DNA of 20,094 nt, taken from the NCBI GenBank assembly GCA_958448635.1, contig CAUDEQ010000034.1, forward strand, positions 1 through 20,094, read 5' to 3'. A program made the translations under genes and the position numbers. Each line of letters begins with the position of its first letter. Positions within the stretch are counted from its first letter, which is position 1. This document shows, piece after piece, positions 1 to 7,195 of this stretch. Origin of the DNA: an uncultured Bacillota bacterium (GTDB taxonomy: Bacteria; Bacillota; Clostridia; Peptostreptococcales; Anaerovoracaceae). The notes under the pieces are model-generated. The model ran no database searches and was not told the origin of the DNA. It worked only from the letters and a program-made list of their open reading frames with translations.

Positions 1-273
1 TCTCCAATAAGATATCCATGTCAATCTGCTAAATAATCTCCAAATGGATTCTATATGACCATTGGTTTGGAGGTTTTCCATGATGTAGACCGGTATCCTG
101 CAAAGAAAGTCTCCAAATTATCGCTGTGCGGCCGCTGATTTTGTGACTTTTCGGCTGTTTCCAATGGGCTGGTGAGGGTAAAGTCTCAAACAGGCTGCTA
201 TATGATGGTCGCTTTGGAGAGTTTTATAGGGTAAAAAGCTGAATAATCTCCAAATATCAATGCTTCTATAATT

Positions 274-344
274 TTTTTGAGATTCCGAAGCAACTCATAT
301 TTCATCAACTCTTTTTGAGATTACATAGCGACTCATATTTCGCC
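274..344. repeat. Two tandem 33-bp imperfect repeats
   Basis: Positions 274-306 and 312-344 match at 27 of 33 bases by my alignment, spaced 38 bases start to start. Both begin TTTTTGAGATT and share ACTCATATTTC in the second half. The TTTTTGAGA start resembles the inverted TCTCCAAA word that recurs in the preceding 270 bases, so both may belong to one degenerate repeat family. Function is unknown. Confidence 0.75.
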
Positions 345-375
345 GGTCAGTCGCTATTCCTATATAAACTTTATA

Positions 376-410
376 TATAAAAAAACAGCATCCCTGTTGC
401 GGGATGCTGC
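376..410 (-). terminator. Intrinsic terminator of rpmF
   Basis: On the minus strand a perfect 9-bp stem (CAGCATCCC / GGGATGCTG, 386-394 with 401-409) has a 6-base loop and is followed by seven T residues (385-379). It sits 24 bases after the rpmF stop codon, so rpmF transcription should end here and not continue into a plsX/fab cluster. Confidence 0.93.
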
Positions 411-433
411 TGATTTCCACCTTGACCCATGAA

Positions 434-616
434 CTACATTTCAGAAGCAACGATTTCTTTGCCATCGTAGTAGTTACAGTTAGGGCAAACTCTATGCGGA
501 AGCTTTGGCTCGTGGCACTGCGGACAGATTGAAAGTCCCGGTGCTGTCTTTTTCATATTAGGAGATCTTCTCATATCTCTCTTTGCCTTTGAAGTTCTTC
601 TCTTAGGTACTGCCAT
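434..616 (-). CDS. rpmF: 50S ribosomal protein L32
   Basis: This encodes L32, a small basic protein of the large ribosomal subunit. The 60 residues have the typical start MAVPKRRTSKAKRDMRR and a zinc-ribbon pattern with CPQC at 31-34 and CPNC at 44-47, so this is the zinc-binding form. The start is set by an excellent site (AAGGAGGTG, about 622-630). It lies 141 bp downstream of ackA and has its own consensus promoter (696-725) and terminator (376-410), so it can be expressed alone. In many Firmicutes a DUF177/YceD gene sits between ackA and rpmF; none fits in the gap here. Confidence 0.98.
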   Translation of the reverse strand: MAVPKRRTSKAKRDMRRSPNMKKTAPGLSICPQCHEPKLPHRVCPNCNYYDGKEIVASEM

Positions 617-695
617 TTCTACACCTCCTTTTGCTCCTTAGTGTATATGTTTGTTCATCGGACATCGTTCCTGATGAATAATATGCAACTTCTAA

Positions 696-725
696 AGTAT
701 ACCGCTCAGCGGCATGACTTGTCAA
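696..725 (-). promoter_or_regulatory. Sigma-A promoter of rpmF
   Basis: On the minus strand a perfect TTGACA (720-725) and TATACT (696-701) are separated by 18 bases. The spacer contains the interrupted palindrome CCGCT-G-AGCGG (702-712), which might be an operator or may be chance. Transcription would start near 688, giving an untranslated leader of about 70 bases. Confidence 0.85.
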
Positions 726-757
726 CAACTATTTTAGCTTTATACTAAAAACTTCAG

Positions 758-1957
758 TTACATAGCTCTTACGATCTCATAAGTGTCTCTGGCAATCATC
801 AATTCTTCGTTGGTAGGGATCAGGATTACCTTTACTCTTGAGTCATCTCTTGAAATGATCATTTCCTTACCTCTTACCTTGTTCTTTACCAGGTCGAGCT
901 TGATTCCCAGGTTTCCGAGATCGTTGCAGATGATATCTCTCATTGCTATGTCGTTTTCACCTACGCCTGCAGTAAAGATTATGGCATCTACTCCGTTCAT
1001 CTCTGCAATATAAGCTCCGATATAAAATCTTACCTTGTGAGCAAATACCTTCAGAGCCAGCAGTGCTCTTTCATTGCCTTCCTCTGCAGCAGCTTCCAGA
1101 TCTCTGAAATCGCTTGAAACGCCGGAAATTCCCAGAACGCCGGACTTCTTGTTGAGGATCTCGTTGGCAACACCCTGGTCAAGATTTTCCTTTTCTCTGA
1201 TGTATGTTACGATGGCAGGGTCGATATCTCCGCATCTCGTTCCCATTACCAGGCCCTCCAGAGGAGTGAATCCCATCGATGTGTCTATACACTTACCTCT
1301 CTTGATGGCCGATACAGATGCTCCGTTGCCCAGGTGGCATGTGATAAGCTTCAGGTCATCGAGATTTACGTTGAGTATATCTGCAGCCCTTTCTGCAACG
1401 TACTTATGGCTTGTTCCGTGGAATCCATATCTTCTGATGCCATGCTTCTGATAATATTCATAAGGAATAGCGTAAATATATGATTCAGGAGGCATTGTCT
1501 GGTGGAACGCTGTATCGAAAACTCCCACCATCGGCGTGTTTGGCATCAGCTCCTGACAAGCTGCGATACCCAGAAGGTTTGGCGGATTGTGAAGAGGTGC
1601 CAGATCAACACATTCTTCCAGAGCAGCGATAACTGCATCATCGATAAGTACTGAATGTGCAAACTTTTCACCTGCGTGAACTACTCTGTGTCCTACAGCG
1701 CCGATTTCATTCATCGATTCAACTACACCGTGGTTCTTGTCCTGGATAGCCATCAGAACGTGTGATATCGCATCCTTATGGTCTTCCATCGGAACCACAT
1801 TCTTGAATTTGTCCATACCGATTTTCTCGTGAGTGATCTGAGAGCCGTCCATACCGATTCTCTCTACAAGCCCCTTGCAAAGCAGCACTTCATTAGTCAT
1901 GTCTAAAACCTGATATTTCAGTGATGAACTTCCGCAGTTGATTACTAAAACTTTCAT
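758..1957 (-). CDS. ackA: Acetate kinase
   Basis: Acetate kinase reversibly converts acetyl phosphate and ADP to acetate and ATP, the substrate-level phosphorylation step of fermentative anaerobes, in the cytoplasm. The 399 residues match the usual family length. Visible signatures are VINCGSSSLKYQV at the N-terminus (Asn7), GHRVVHAG at 89-96 (Arg91), FDTAFHQ with Asp148, GFHGTSH with His180, CHLGNGAS near 207-214, Arg241 in MGTRCGD, and PTNEELMIARD near the C-terminus. The start has a clear GGAGGATT site. No pta is next to it. The gene follows a long repeat-containing leader (1958-2199) with a likely promoter at 2171-2199. I see no strong terminator after it, only a short A/T-rich stem before the rpmF promoter. 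Confidence 0.98.
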   Translation of the reverse strand: MKVLVINCGSSSLKYQVLDMTNEVLLCKGLVERIGMDGSQITHEKIGMDKFKNVVPMEDHKDAISHVLMAIQDKNHGVVESMNEIGAVGHRVVHAGEKFAHSVLIDDAVIAALEECVDLAPLHNPPNLLGIAACQELMPNTPMVGVFDTAFHQTMPPESYIYAIPYEYYQKHGIRRYGFHGTSHKYVAERAADILNVNLDDLKLITCHLGNGASVSAIKRGKCIDTSMGFTPLEGLVMGTRCGDIDPAIVTYIREKENLDQGVANEILNKKSGVLGISGVSSDFRDLEAAAEEGNERALLALKVFAHKVRFYIGAYIAEMNGVDAIIFTAGVGENDIAMRDIICNDLGNLGIKLDLVKNKVRGKEMIISRDDSRVKVILIPTNEELMIARDTYEIVRAM

Positions 1958-2176
1958 TTAAAAATCCTCCAAATTATATATCCTTGTAATAATCATTTGA
2001 TTGCAGCAACGCTATGCCTTTTGTTTTCCTTGCAGCAACGCTGTGATTTTGCTGTTTTTACAGCAACGCTGTTACAATCAACAACGTTCATTATAACATG
2101 CGGTTTTTCAGGCATTGCATGCTTCAATGAACGTCTCCTTGCAGCAACGCTGTTACAATCAACAACGTTCATTATA
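1958..2176 (-). repeat. Repeat-built leader of ackA
   Basis: Four copies of CAGCAACGCTG or near it lie at 2004-2014 (last base differs), 2033-2043, 2061-2071 and 2142-2152. Two of them are part of a perfect 35-bp duplication (2061-2095 and 2142-2176). On the minus-strand RNA each short copy reads CAGCGUUGCUG, a 4-bp hairpin with a GUU loop. Each long copy adds a 9-bp hairpin AACGUUGUU-GAUUGU-AACAGCGUU containing one G-U pair. An inverted fragment AATGAACGT (2126-2134) matches ACGTTCATT (2165-2173). Confidence 0.85.
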
Positions 2177-2199
2177 CTCCTTACCCCTTTTGTTTTCAA
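2171..2199 (-). promoter_or_regulatory. Likely sigma-A promoter of ackA (distal)
   Basis: On the minus strand TTGAAA (2194-2199) and a perfect TATAAT (2171-2176) are separated by exactly 17 bases. The -10 hexamer is the first six bases of the 35-bp repeat, so the transcript would begin within the repeat hairpin near 2164. The second repeat copy carries an identical TATAAT (2090-2095) but no good -35, so a weaker proximal promoter is possible. Confidence 0.65.
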
Positions 2200-2256
2200 G
2201 TGTTTTACCTATATTTATAAGCAGGCGCTGTCATTATGCAGAGGTTATGGCATCTT

Positions 2257-4308
2257 CTATTTCCAATAATCAAGCTCATCCGGCAGCTGCTTTCTCGCCT
2301 TTTCTATCCTGTCTATTCTCTCGAGAACAAAGGCCGCCTCGCTTATAAGGGCAGATATTATATCGTATTTGAAGGTTCCTATCTCTCGTCGCTCCTCCAG
2401 TACCATTCCGATGACGGCGGTCACCTTTTCACTGTCCACCACCGGCAGATAGATCGACTGTGCATCGGGCAGAGTATGGGTGGTACAGCCTGCCCTGTGG
2501 CCATTTTCAAATACCCACGCCACCACAGATCGCTCCCTGATGTCCGTATATTTTTCCTTCAGCTCGTCGTATATATCACTGTCCAGATTTTTTCTGAAAT
2601 ATACATACGGCTCCTTGACGACGCCATCCTCCTTAACATAGAACAGGACGGTGAGATTCAGCAGCTTCTGTATCTGCAGTGCCAGTTCCTCTCCCACGGC
2701 TTCCTTCGTAAAGGTCCTCCTGAGCCTCCTGCTGTTGTTGAGCAGTATCTCTGTTCTGTAGGCACGCTTGGCATTGGCCTCATTCTGCCTCTGCACCTTC
2801 GACATACTCCAGGAGCTTATCAGACCTACGGACAGTATCATCGCAAAGGTCAGAACGTATCTATGATCGTCTATCTCAAAGCTGAAGACCGGCTTTGCAA
2901 AGAGATAATTAAATATAAACACGCTGGCAAACGACAACACCGTCGAACATAGATAGCCTCTGGTGAATATGGCCGTTATCAGTATCCCCAACAGATATAT
3001 CATTACCACGTCCATATTTTCAAAGCCCATGCTGCGAAAGGCCATTCCAAGACCTGTGCATGCAAACAGCATCACCAGCGTCAAGGCGAAATCTCTCATC
3101 CTGGCATTCTTGAAATATCCCAGAACACGGTTGTATATTGAAAGCTTCCTCCGCTTGCTCCCATCCTCGTCTGAGACTATCATGACATCAAGCCCCGGAG
3201 CATGCTGCATTACGCTGTTGGACAGCGCCCCTCTGTTCTGACGAAATGTCGAACCGTGGTTTGTCTGTCCCATAACTATTTTGGTGACTCTGCTTACCTT
3301 GGCATACTCGGCTATCTGACGTGCAATACTGCTGCTGAACAGCGTTACCACCCGTGCCCCCAGCTTTCTGGCTAGCCTGATATTGGCGTCACGCTGCTTT
3401 TTGTTCTTCTGGCTCATGTTCTGCAGAACTACGGTTTCCACGTAAAGAGCCGTAAAATCGGCATGAAGCGAGTTGGCAAGCCGTGCAGCCTTTCTTATTA
3501 CCTTTCCGTTGACAGCTGATGGAGATATGCATACCATTACATGCTCCTCCGGTGAAACATTTTCGGAGCCGAGGGCTTTGTTCTCCTTTTCCGAAATATA
3601 GTTTACCCTGTCTGCCATACGTCTGAGAGCCATCTCCCGGAGAGCCGTCAGCTTGTTGCGCTTAAAGAAATTATTGAGAGCCCTGATGGCCTGTACTTTT
3701 TTGTATATTTTTCCCTCCTTCATTCTGGCAATCAGCTCGTCAGGCTCTATGTCCACCATCTTCACCTGATCCGCCTCGTCAAATATGCTGTCAGGTATGG
3801 TCTCCCTCATCTCTACTCCCGTAATGGTCTCCACTACATCATTGAGACTTTCAAGATGCTGTATGTTTACAGTCGTATACACGTTTATGCCGTGATCCAG
3901 AAGCTCCTCTATATCCTGGTATCTCTTGGCATGCCTGCAGCCCTGAACATTAGTATGTGCCAGCTCGTCCACCAGGATCACCTTGGGCTTTCTGAGAAGA
4001 GCCCTGTCCAAGTCGAATTCCTTGAATTCATGTCCCTTGTATCTGATCATTTTAAAAGGAATTTTCTCAATGCCCTGCATCATCTTTATGGTATCAGGCC
4101 TGTCATGAGGTTCTATATATCCTGCCACCACATCGATACCTTCCTTTTTCAGCGACTGGGCCATTTCCAGCATGGCATATGTCTTGCCTGAGCCTGCAAT
4201 ATATCCCAGGAATATCTTAAGCTTTCCTCTGTCCTGCTTCTTCTCCTCTTCATCCTCAGCCCTTATCCTTGCCAGGAATTCCTCAGGGCTTGCTCTTCTG
4301 TCACTCAT
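2257..4308 (-). CDS. kdpD: KdpD-like sensor lacking the histidine kinase core
   Basis: KdpD normally senses K+ limitation at the membrane and phosphorylates KdpE. The 683 residues show, in order, an N-terminal KdpD domain (about 30-235) with a Walker A GSGKT at 39-43 and DELAHTN at 114-120, a universal-stress-like domain (about 250-375), a four-helix membrane block (about 395-495), and a GAF-like domain with VVAWVFENGHRAG and the LYLPL-type motif. The protein stops directly after the GAF domain. The HisKA dimerisation and HATPase domains, which bring typical KdpD to roughly 890 residues, are absent, and nothing downstream encodes them. The start has a GAGGAG site. It lies 104 bp after kdpC, across two stem-loops. 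It may act as a nucleotide-binding sensor or as partner of a kinase elsewhere; this is inference. Confidence 0.92.
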   Translation of the reverse strand: MSDRRASPEEFLARIRAEDEEEKKQDRGKLKIFLGYIAGSGKTYAMLEMAQSLKKEGIDVVAGYIEPHDRPDTIKMMQGIEKIPFKMIRYKGHEFKEFDLDRALLRKPKVILVDELAHTNVQGCRHAKRYQDIEELLDHGINVYTTVNIQHLESLNDVVETITGVEMRETIPDSIFDEADQVKMVDIEPDELIARMKEGKIYKKVQAIRALNNFFKRNKLTALREMALRRMADRVNYISEKENKALGSENVSPEEHVMVCISPSAVNGKVIRKAARLANSLHADFTALYVETVVLQNMSQKNKKQRDANIRLARKLGARVVTLFSSSIARQIAEYAKVSRVTKIVMGQTNHGSTFRQNRGALSNSVMQHAPGLDVMIVSDEDGSKRRKLSIYNRVLGYFKNARMRDFALTLVMLFACTGLGMAFRSMGFENMDVVMIYLLGILITAIFTRGYLCSTVLSFASVFIFNYLFAKPVFSFEIDDHRYVLTFAMILSVGLISSWSMSKVQRQNEANAKRAYRTEILLNNSRRLRRTFTKEAVGEELALQIQKLLNLTVLFYVKEDGVVKEPYVYFRKNLDSDIYDELKEKYTDIRERSVVAWVFENGHRAGCTTHTLPDAQSIYLPVVDSEKVTAVIGMVLEERREIGTFKYDIISALISEAAFVLERIDRIEKARKQLPDELDYWK

Positions 4309-4335
4309 TCTTCTTCTCCTCTTCAGATGACGTGA

Positions 4336-4404
4336 ATCCGGATGTATTCAAATAATCGTAAATCCGGATAGACAAATAAGCAGATCGATGTCTGCTTATC
4401 TGTC
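4336..4404 (-). promoter_or_regulatory. Two stem-loops between kdpC and kdpD
   Basis: The first stem-loop (4371-4404) pairs ATAAGCAGA with TCTGCTTAT around a 6-base loop, with a further GACA/TGTC after one mismatch. Next, two self-complementary ATCCGGAT octamers (4336-4343 and 4362-4369) can pair with each other around an 18-base loop. Neither is followed by a strong U run, so full termination is unlikely. Partial attenuation or RNA processing that lowers kdpD relative to kdpABC is plausible. Confidence 0.6.
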
Positions 4405-4412
4405 ATATATAT

Positions 4413-5060
4413 TTATATTTCTCCTATCCTCTCAGCTATGGCCAGATTGCACATGAGTACGTTGACTCTGTCATGACCAAAGATTCCAAGGATCTTTCCT
4501 GAGGTGTTTTCCTCTACAATCTTTCTCAGCTCCTTCCGGCTCAGACCGCTGGCCTCGGCTATGGCAGGAATCTGGATATCAGCTGCTTCAGGGCTGATAT
4601 TAGGGTCAAGGCCTGAACCTGATGCAGTCAGCAGATCTGCAGGTATGTCCCCTTCTTCAACACCCGGGTGAGCTTCTATAAACTTCTGTACGTCCTCCTG
4701 TACTCTCGCCTTGAGGTCTTCATTGGAAGCGCCGTAGTTGAAGGTTCCCGATCCTACGCCGCCGTATTCGCCGTTTTCAAGCTGCTCCTCAGTATATGTG
4801 TTATAGTTTACGCTGGAAATACGAGCCTGAAAATATCTGGCGTCGCCTGAAAAATCCTGGCCTACTATGGCTGAACCCACAGCCTTTTCAGGATCCTCCG
4901 TCCTTTCTCCCGCAGCCGTTATCATACTGCCGTTTGCCTGATTAGGGAAGATCGCCTGACCGAGACCCGTCATCAAGGCAGGATAAGCCAGTCCGCATAT
5001 TATCAGCATGGCCACTGTCAGTATCAGACCGCTCCTTAAATATTTAAGAAATGTTTTCAT
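4413..5060 (-). CDS. kdpC: Potassium-transporting ATPase subunit C
   Basis: KdpC is the single-span accessory subunit of the KdpFABC K+ pump, needed for complex stability and turnover. The 215-residue product starts MKTFLKYLRSGLIL, with one N-terminal membrane helix (about 10-30) including CGLAYPALMTGLGQ, then the conserved soluble features VGQDFSGDARYFQAR, ASGSGLDPNISPEAA and GIFGHDRVNVL. I chose the ATG at 5058-5060 because AGGAGGAGAG precedes it at proper spacing. An ATG 11 codons upstream would place the ribosome site inside the coding region. The gene starts 22 bp after the kdpB stop codon. Confidence 0.97.
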   Translation of the reverse strand: MKTFLKYLRSGLILTVAMLIICGLAYPALMTGLGQAIFPNQANGSMITAAGERTEDPEKAVGSAIVGQDFSGDARYFQARISSVNYNTYTEEQLENGEYGGVGSGTFNYGASNEDLKARVQEDVQKFIEAHPGVEEGDIPADLLTASGSGLDPNISPEAADIQIPAIAEASGLSRKELRKIVEENTSGKILGIFGHDRVNVLMCNLAIAERIGEI

Positions 5061-5082
5061 TGTCTTCTCTCCTCCTAAGCTT

Positions 5083-7152
5083 TTACATACCAAGCATCGC
5101 CAGCAGCGGTGTGATAATTATATCTATCAGTTTTATTCCGATGAACGGCACCAGTATACCACCAAGGCCGTATATTCCCAGATTCTTGGCCAGCATCTTC
5201 TGTGCACTCAAAGGTTTATATTTTACACCCTTCATCGCTATAGGTATCAGACAAGGTATTACTATGGCGTTGAATATCAGCGCCGACAGTATGGCCGACA
5301 TAGGTGTCGACAGATGCATTATGTTCAGGATCTCCATCTGAGGTATTACCAGTGTGAACATTGCCGGTATGATGGCAAAGTACTTGGCCACGTCGTTGGC
5401 TATACTGAATGTGGTAAGGGAGCCTCGTGTGATCAGCAGCTGCTTTCCTATCTCCACAACCTCAAGTATTTTTGTAGGGTCTGAATCAAGGTCCACCATG
5501 TTGGCAGCTTCCTTGGCTGCAGATGTACCTGAGTTCATGGCAAGACCCACGTCAGCCTGCGCCAGAGCCGGTGCGTCATTGGTACCGTCTCCCGTCATGG
5601 CTACCAGCTTTCCTTCAGCCTGCTCCTTCTTGATGGCCTCGATCTTGTCCTCCGGCTTACATTCTGCGATGAAGCCGTCAACGCCTGCCTCCTTGGCGAT
5701 GGTTGCTGCTGTAAGGGGATTATCTCCTGTACACATTATGGTCTTGATTCCTATGTCTCTCAGTCTCTGGAATCTTTCCACAAGCCCCGGCTTTACCGTA
5801 TCCTTCAGGTAGATTACTCCATAGATTATGTTATCTGCCGATACTACCAGCGGTGTTCCTCCAAGAGATGATATCTCTGAAACTATTCTATCAAGATCCT
5901 CAGGGATTCTTCCTCCGTTTTCGACTACCATGTTCTTTATGGCGTCTCCTGCTCCCTTTCTTATCTTTATGCCATCGCTGGTATCAGCTCCCGACATCCT
6001 CGTCTGTGCAGTGAATTCTATGAACTCCATGTCCTTTCCTGCCGCTTCCGTATCTACCCTTGTGCCCATCTCCTTACCCAGCTTAAGGGTGGATTTCCCT
6101 TCAGGGGTAGGGTCGCACAGTGAGCTGAGTACTGCAAAATCTATCAGGTCTTCTTTTTTCTGTCCCTTCACAGGATAGAAGTCTGCTGCCAGCCTGTTTC
6201 CGAAGGTTATGGTTCCGGTCTTGTCCAGTATCATCGTATCCACGTCTCCGCACGCTTCCACTGCCTTTCCCGACATGGCGATGACATTGAATCTTGTTAC
6301 TCTGTCCATTCCCGCTATGCCTATTGCCGAAAGCAGCGCTCCGATGGTGGTCGGTATGAGGCATACCAGCAAAGCTATCATGGTTGATACCTGTATTTCC
6401 ACTCCCGAATATTCGGAAAATGCATACAGCGTAACGACTACTATCAGGAATATTATCGTAAGTCCCACCAGAAGCGTATTGAGAGCGATCTCATTAGGTG
6501 TCTTCTGTCTGGATGCCCCTTCTACAAGGGCAATCATCTTATCCAGAAAGGATTCACCGGGCTTGGATGTGATCCTTATCTTCAGCCAGTCACTTACCAC
6601 AGTGGTTCCTCCCGTTACCGATGAAAAATCCGTACCGGCTTCTCTTGTTACAGGAGCCGATTCTCCCGTTATGGCAGATTCATCCACAGAAGCGATACCC
6701 TCTATGACTTCTCCGTCATTTGGAATTATTTCTCCTGCCTTTACTATGACTATATCGTCCTTTTTAAGCTCTGACGAGCTTACTATTGTTTCATTTCCGT
6801 TTTCATCTATGAGGCGCGCCTTCGTATCCTGCTTCGTGCTTTTAAGCGACTCTGCCTGTGCCTTTCCGCGACCCTCCGCCACCGATTCCGCAAAATTTGC
6901 AAAGAGTACGGTGATGAACAGTATCACGCATACTATACCGTTATATGTTCTCAGATAACCCAGAGAAACGTCGTCTCCGAAGACTCCCGGAAATACGGTC
7001 AACACGAGAGCCAGCACGAATCCCAGTTCAACTACAAACATCACAGGATTCTTTATCATATATCTCGGATCCAGCTTCTTAAAAGCGCCTATGATGGAGC
7101 TTTTAAGAATTTCTCGGGTTATGAATTTTGTTTTCTGCTGTTTTTTAGACAT
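5083..7152 (-). CDS. kdpB: Potassium-transporting P-type ATPase subunit B
   Basis: KdpB is the ATP-hydrolysing P-type ATPase subunit that energises K+ uptake through KdpA. The 689 residues match the family. Visible motifs are TGESAPV at 162-168 (actuator loop), the IPTTIGALLSAIG membrane segment near 266-278, the phosphorylation motif DKTGT with Asp310, the KGAGDAI nucleotide-binding motif near 399-405, and GDGTNDAPAL at 521-530. The first 35 residues form a basic cytoplasmic segment. The Ser after Glu in TGES, reported as an inhibitory phosphorylation site in E. coli KdpB, is present. The start follows AAAGGGATG. It sits 43 bp downstream of kdpA. Confidence 0.99.
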   Translation of the reverse strand: MSKKQQKTKFITREILKSSIIGAFKKLDPRYMIKNPVMFVVELGFVLALVLTVFPGVFGDDVSLGYLRTYNGIVCVILFITVLFANFAESVAEGRGKAQAESLKSTKQDTKARLIDENGNETIVSSSELKKDDIVIVKAGEIIPNDGEVIEGIASVDESAITGESAPVTREAGTDFSSVTGGTTVVSDWLKIRITSKPGESFLDKMIALVEGASRQKTPNEIALNTLLVGLTIIFLIVVVTLYAFSEYSGVEIQVSTMIALLVCLIPTTIGALLSAIGIAGMDRVTRFNVIAMSGKAVEACGDVDTMILDKTGTITFGNRLAADFYPVKGQKKEDLIDFAVLSSLCDPTPEGKSTLKLGKEMGTRVDTEAAGKDMEFIEFTAQTRMSGADTSDGIKIRKGAGDAIKNMVVENGGRIPEDLDRIVSEISSLGGTPLVVSADNIIYGVIYLKDTVKPGLVERFQRLRDIGIKTIMCTGDNPLTAATIAKEAGVDGFIAECKPEDKIEAIKKEQAEGKLVAMTGDGTNDAPALAQADVGLAMNSGTSAAKEAANMVDLDSDPTKILEVVEIGKQLLITRGSLTTFSIANDVAKYFAIIPAMFTLVIPQMEILNIMHLSTPMSAILSALIFNAIVIPCLIPIAMKGVKYKPLSAQKMLAKNLGIYGLGGILVPFIGIKLIDIIITPLLAMLGM

Positions 7153-7195
7153 GCTCTTTACATCCCTTTCTTAAAATTTCGTCAAATCCTTTATC

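Larger units (their letters stand above)
1..433. other. Non-coding stretch with degenerate short repeats
   Basis: I see no convincing gene here. The first 344 bases hold many copies of a TCTCCAAA-like word in both orientations (about 1-7, 37-44, 65-71, 110-117, 183-189, 213-220, 247-254) and two copies of a longer 33-base unit at 274-306 and 312-344. From 376 onward lies the rpmF terminator. The stretch lies downstream of rpmF, and nothing shows what is beyond the window edge. Confidence 0.7.

Noticed and set aside
1973..1978. TATAAT as an ackA promoter
   Set aside because: A start from it would fall on the ribosome binding site, leaving no leader, and there is no good -35.
1978..1987. CsrA-like ACAAGGATAT upstream of ackA
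   Set aside because: It resembles the consensus, but it is a single short match not placed in a hairpin loop, and no csrA is in view.
2003..2176. CRISPR array
   Set aside because: Repeats differ in length, spacers are 17-70 bases and include repeat fragments, and no cas genes are seen.
1958..2256. Remnant of the missing KdpD kinase domain
   Set aside because: No kinase-like motifs can be read in any minus-strand frame after the kdpD stop codon.
2236..2952. A 238-codon open frame on the plus strand
   Set aside because: It lies antisense to kdpD, whose domains are clear, and its translation shows no family features. The same applies to the plus-strand frames inside ackA, kdpA, kdpB, ureC and the activator (for example 16003-16740).
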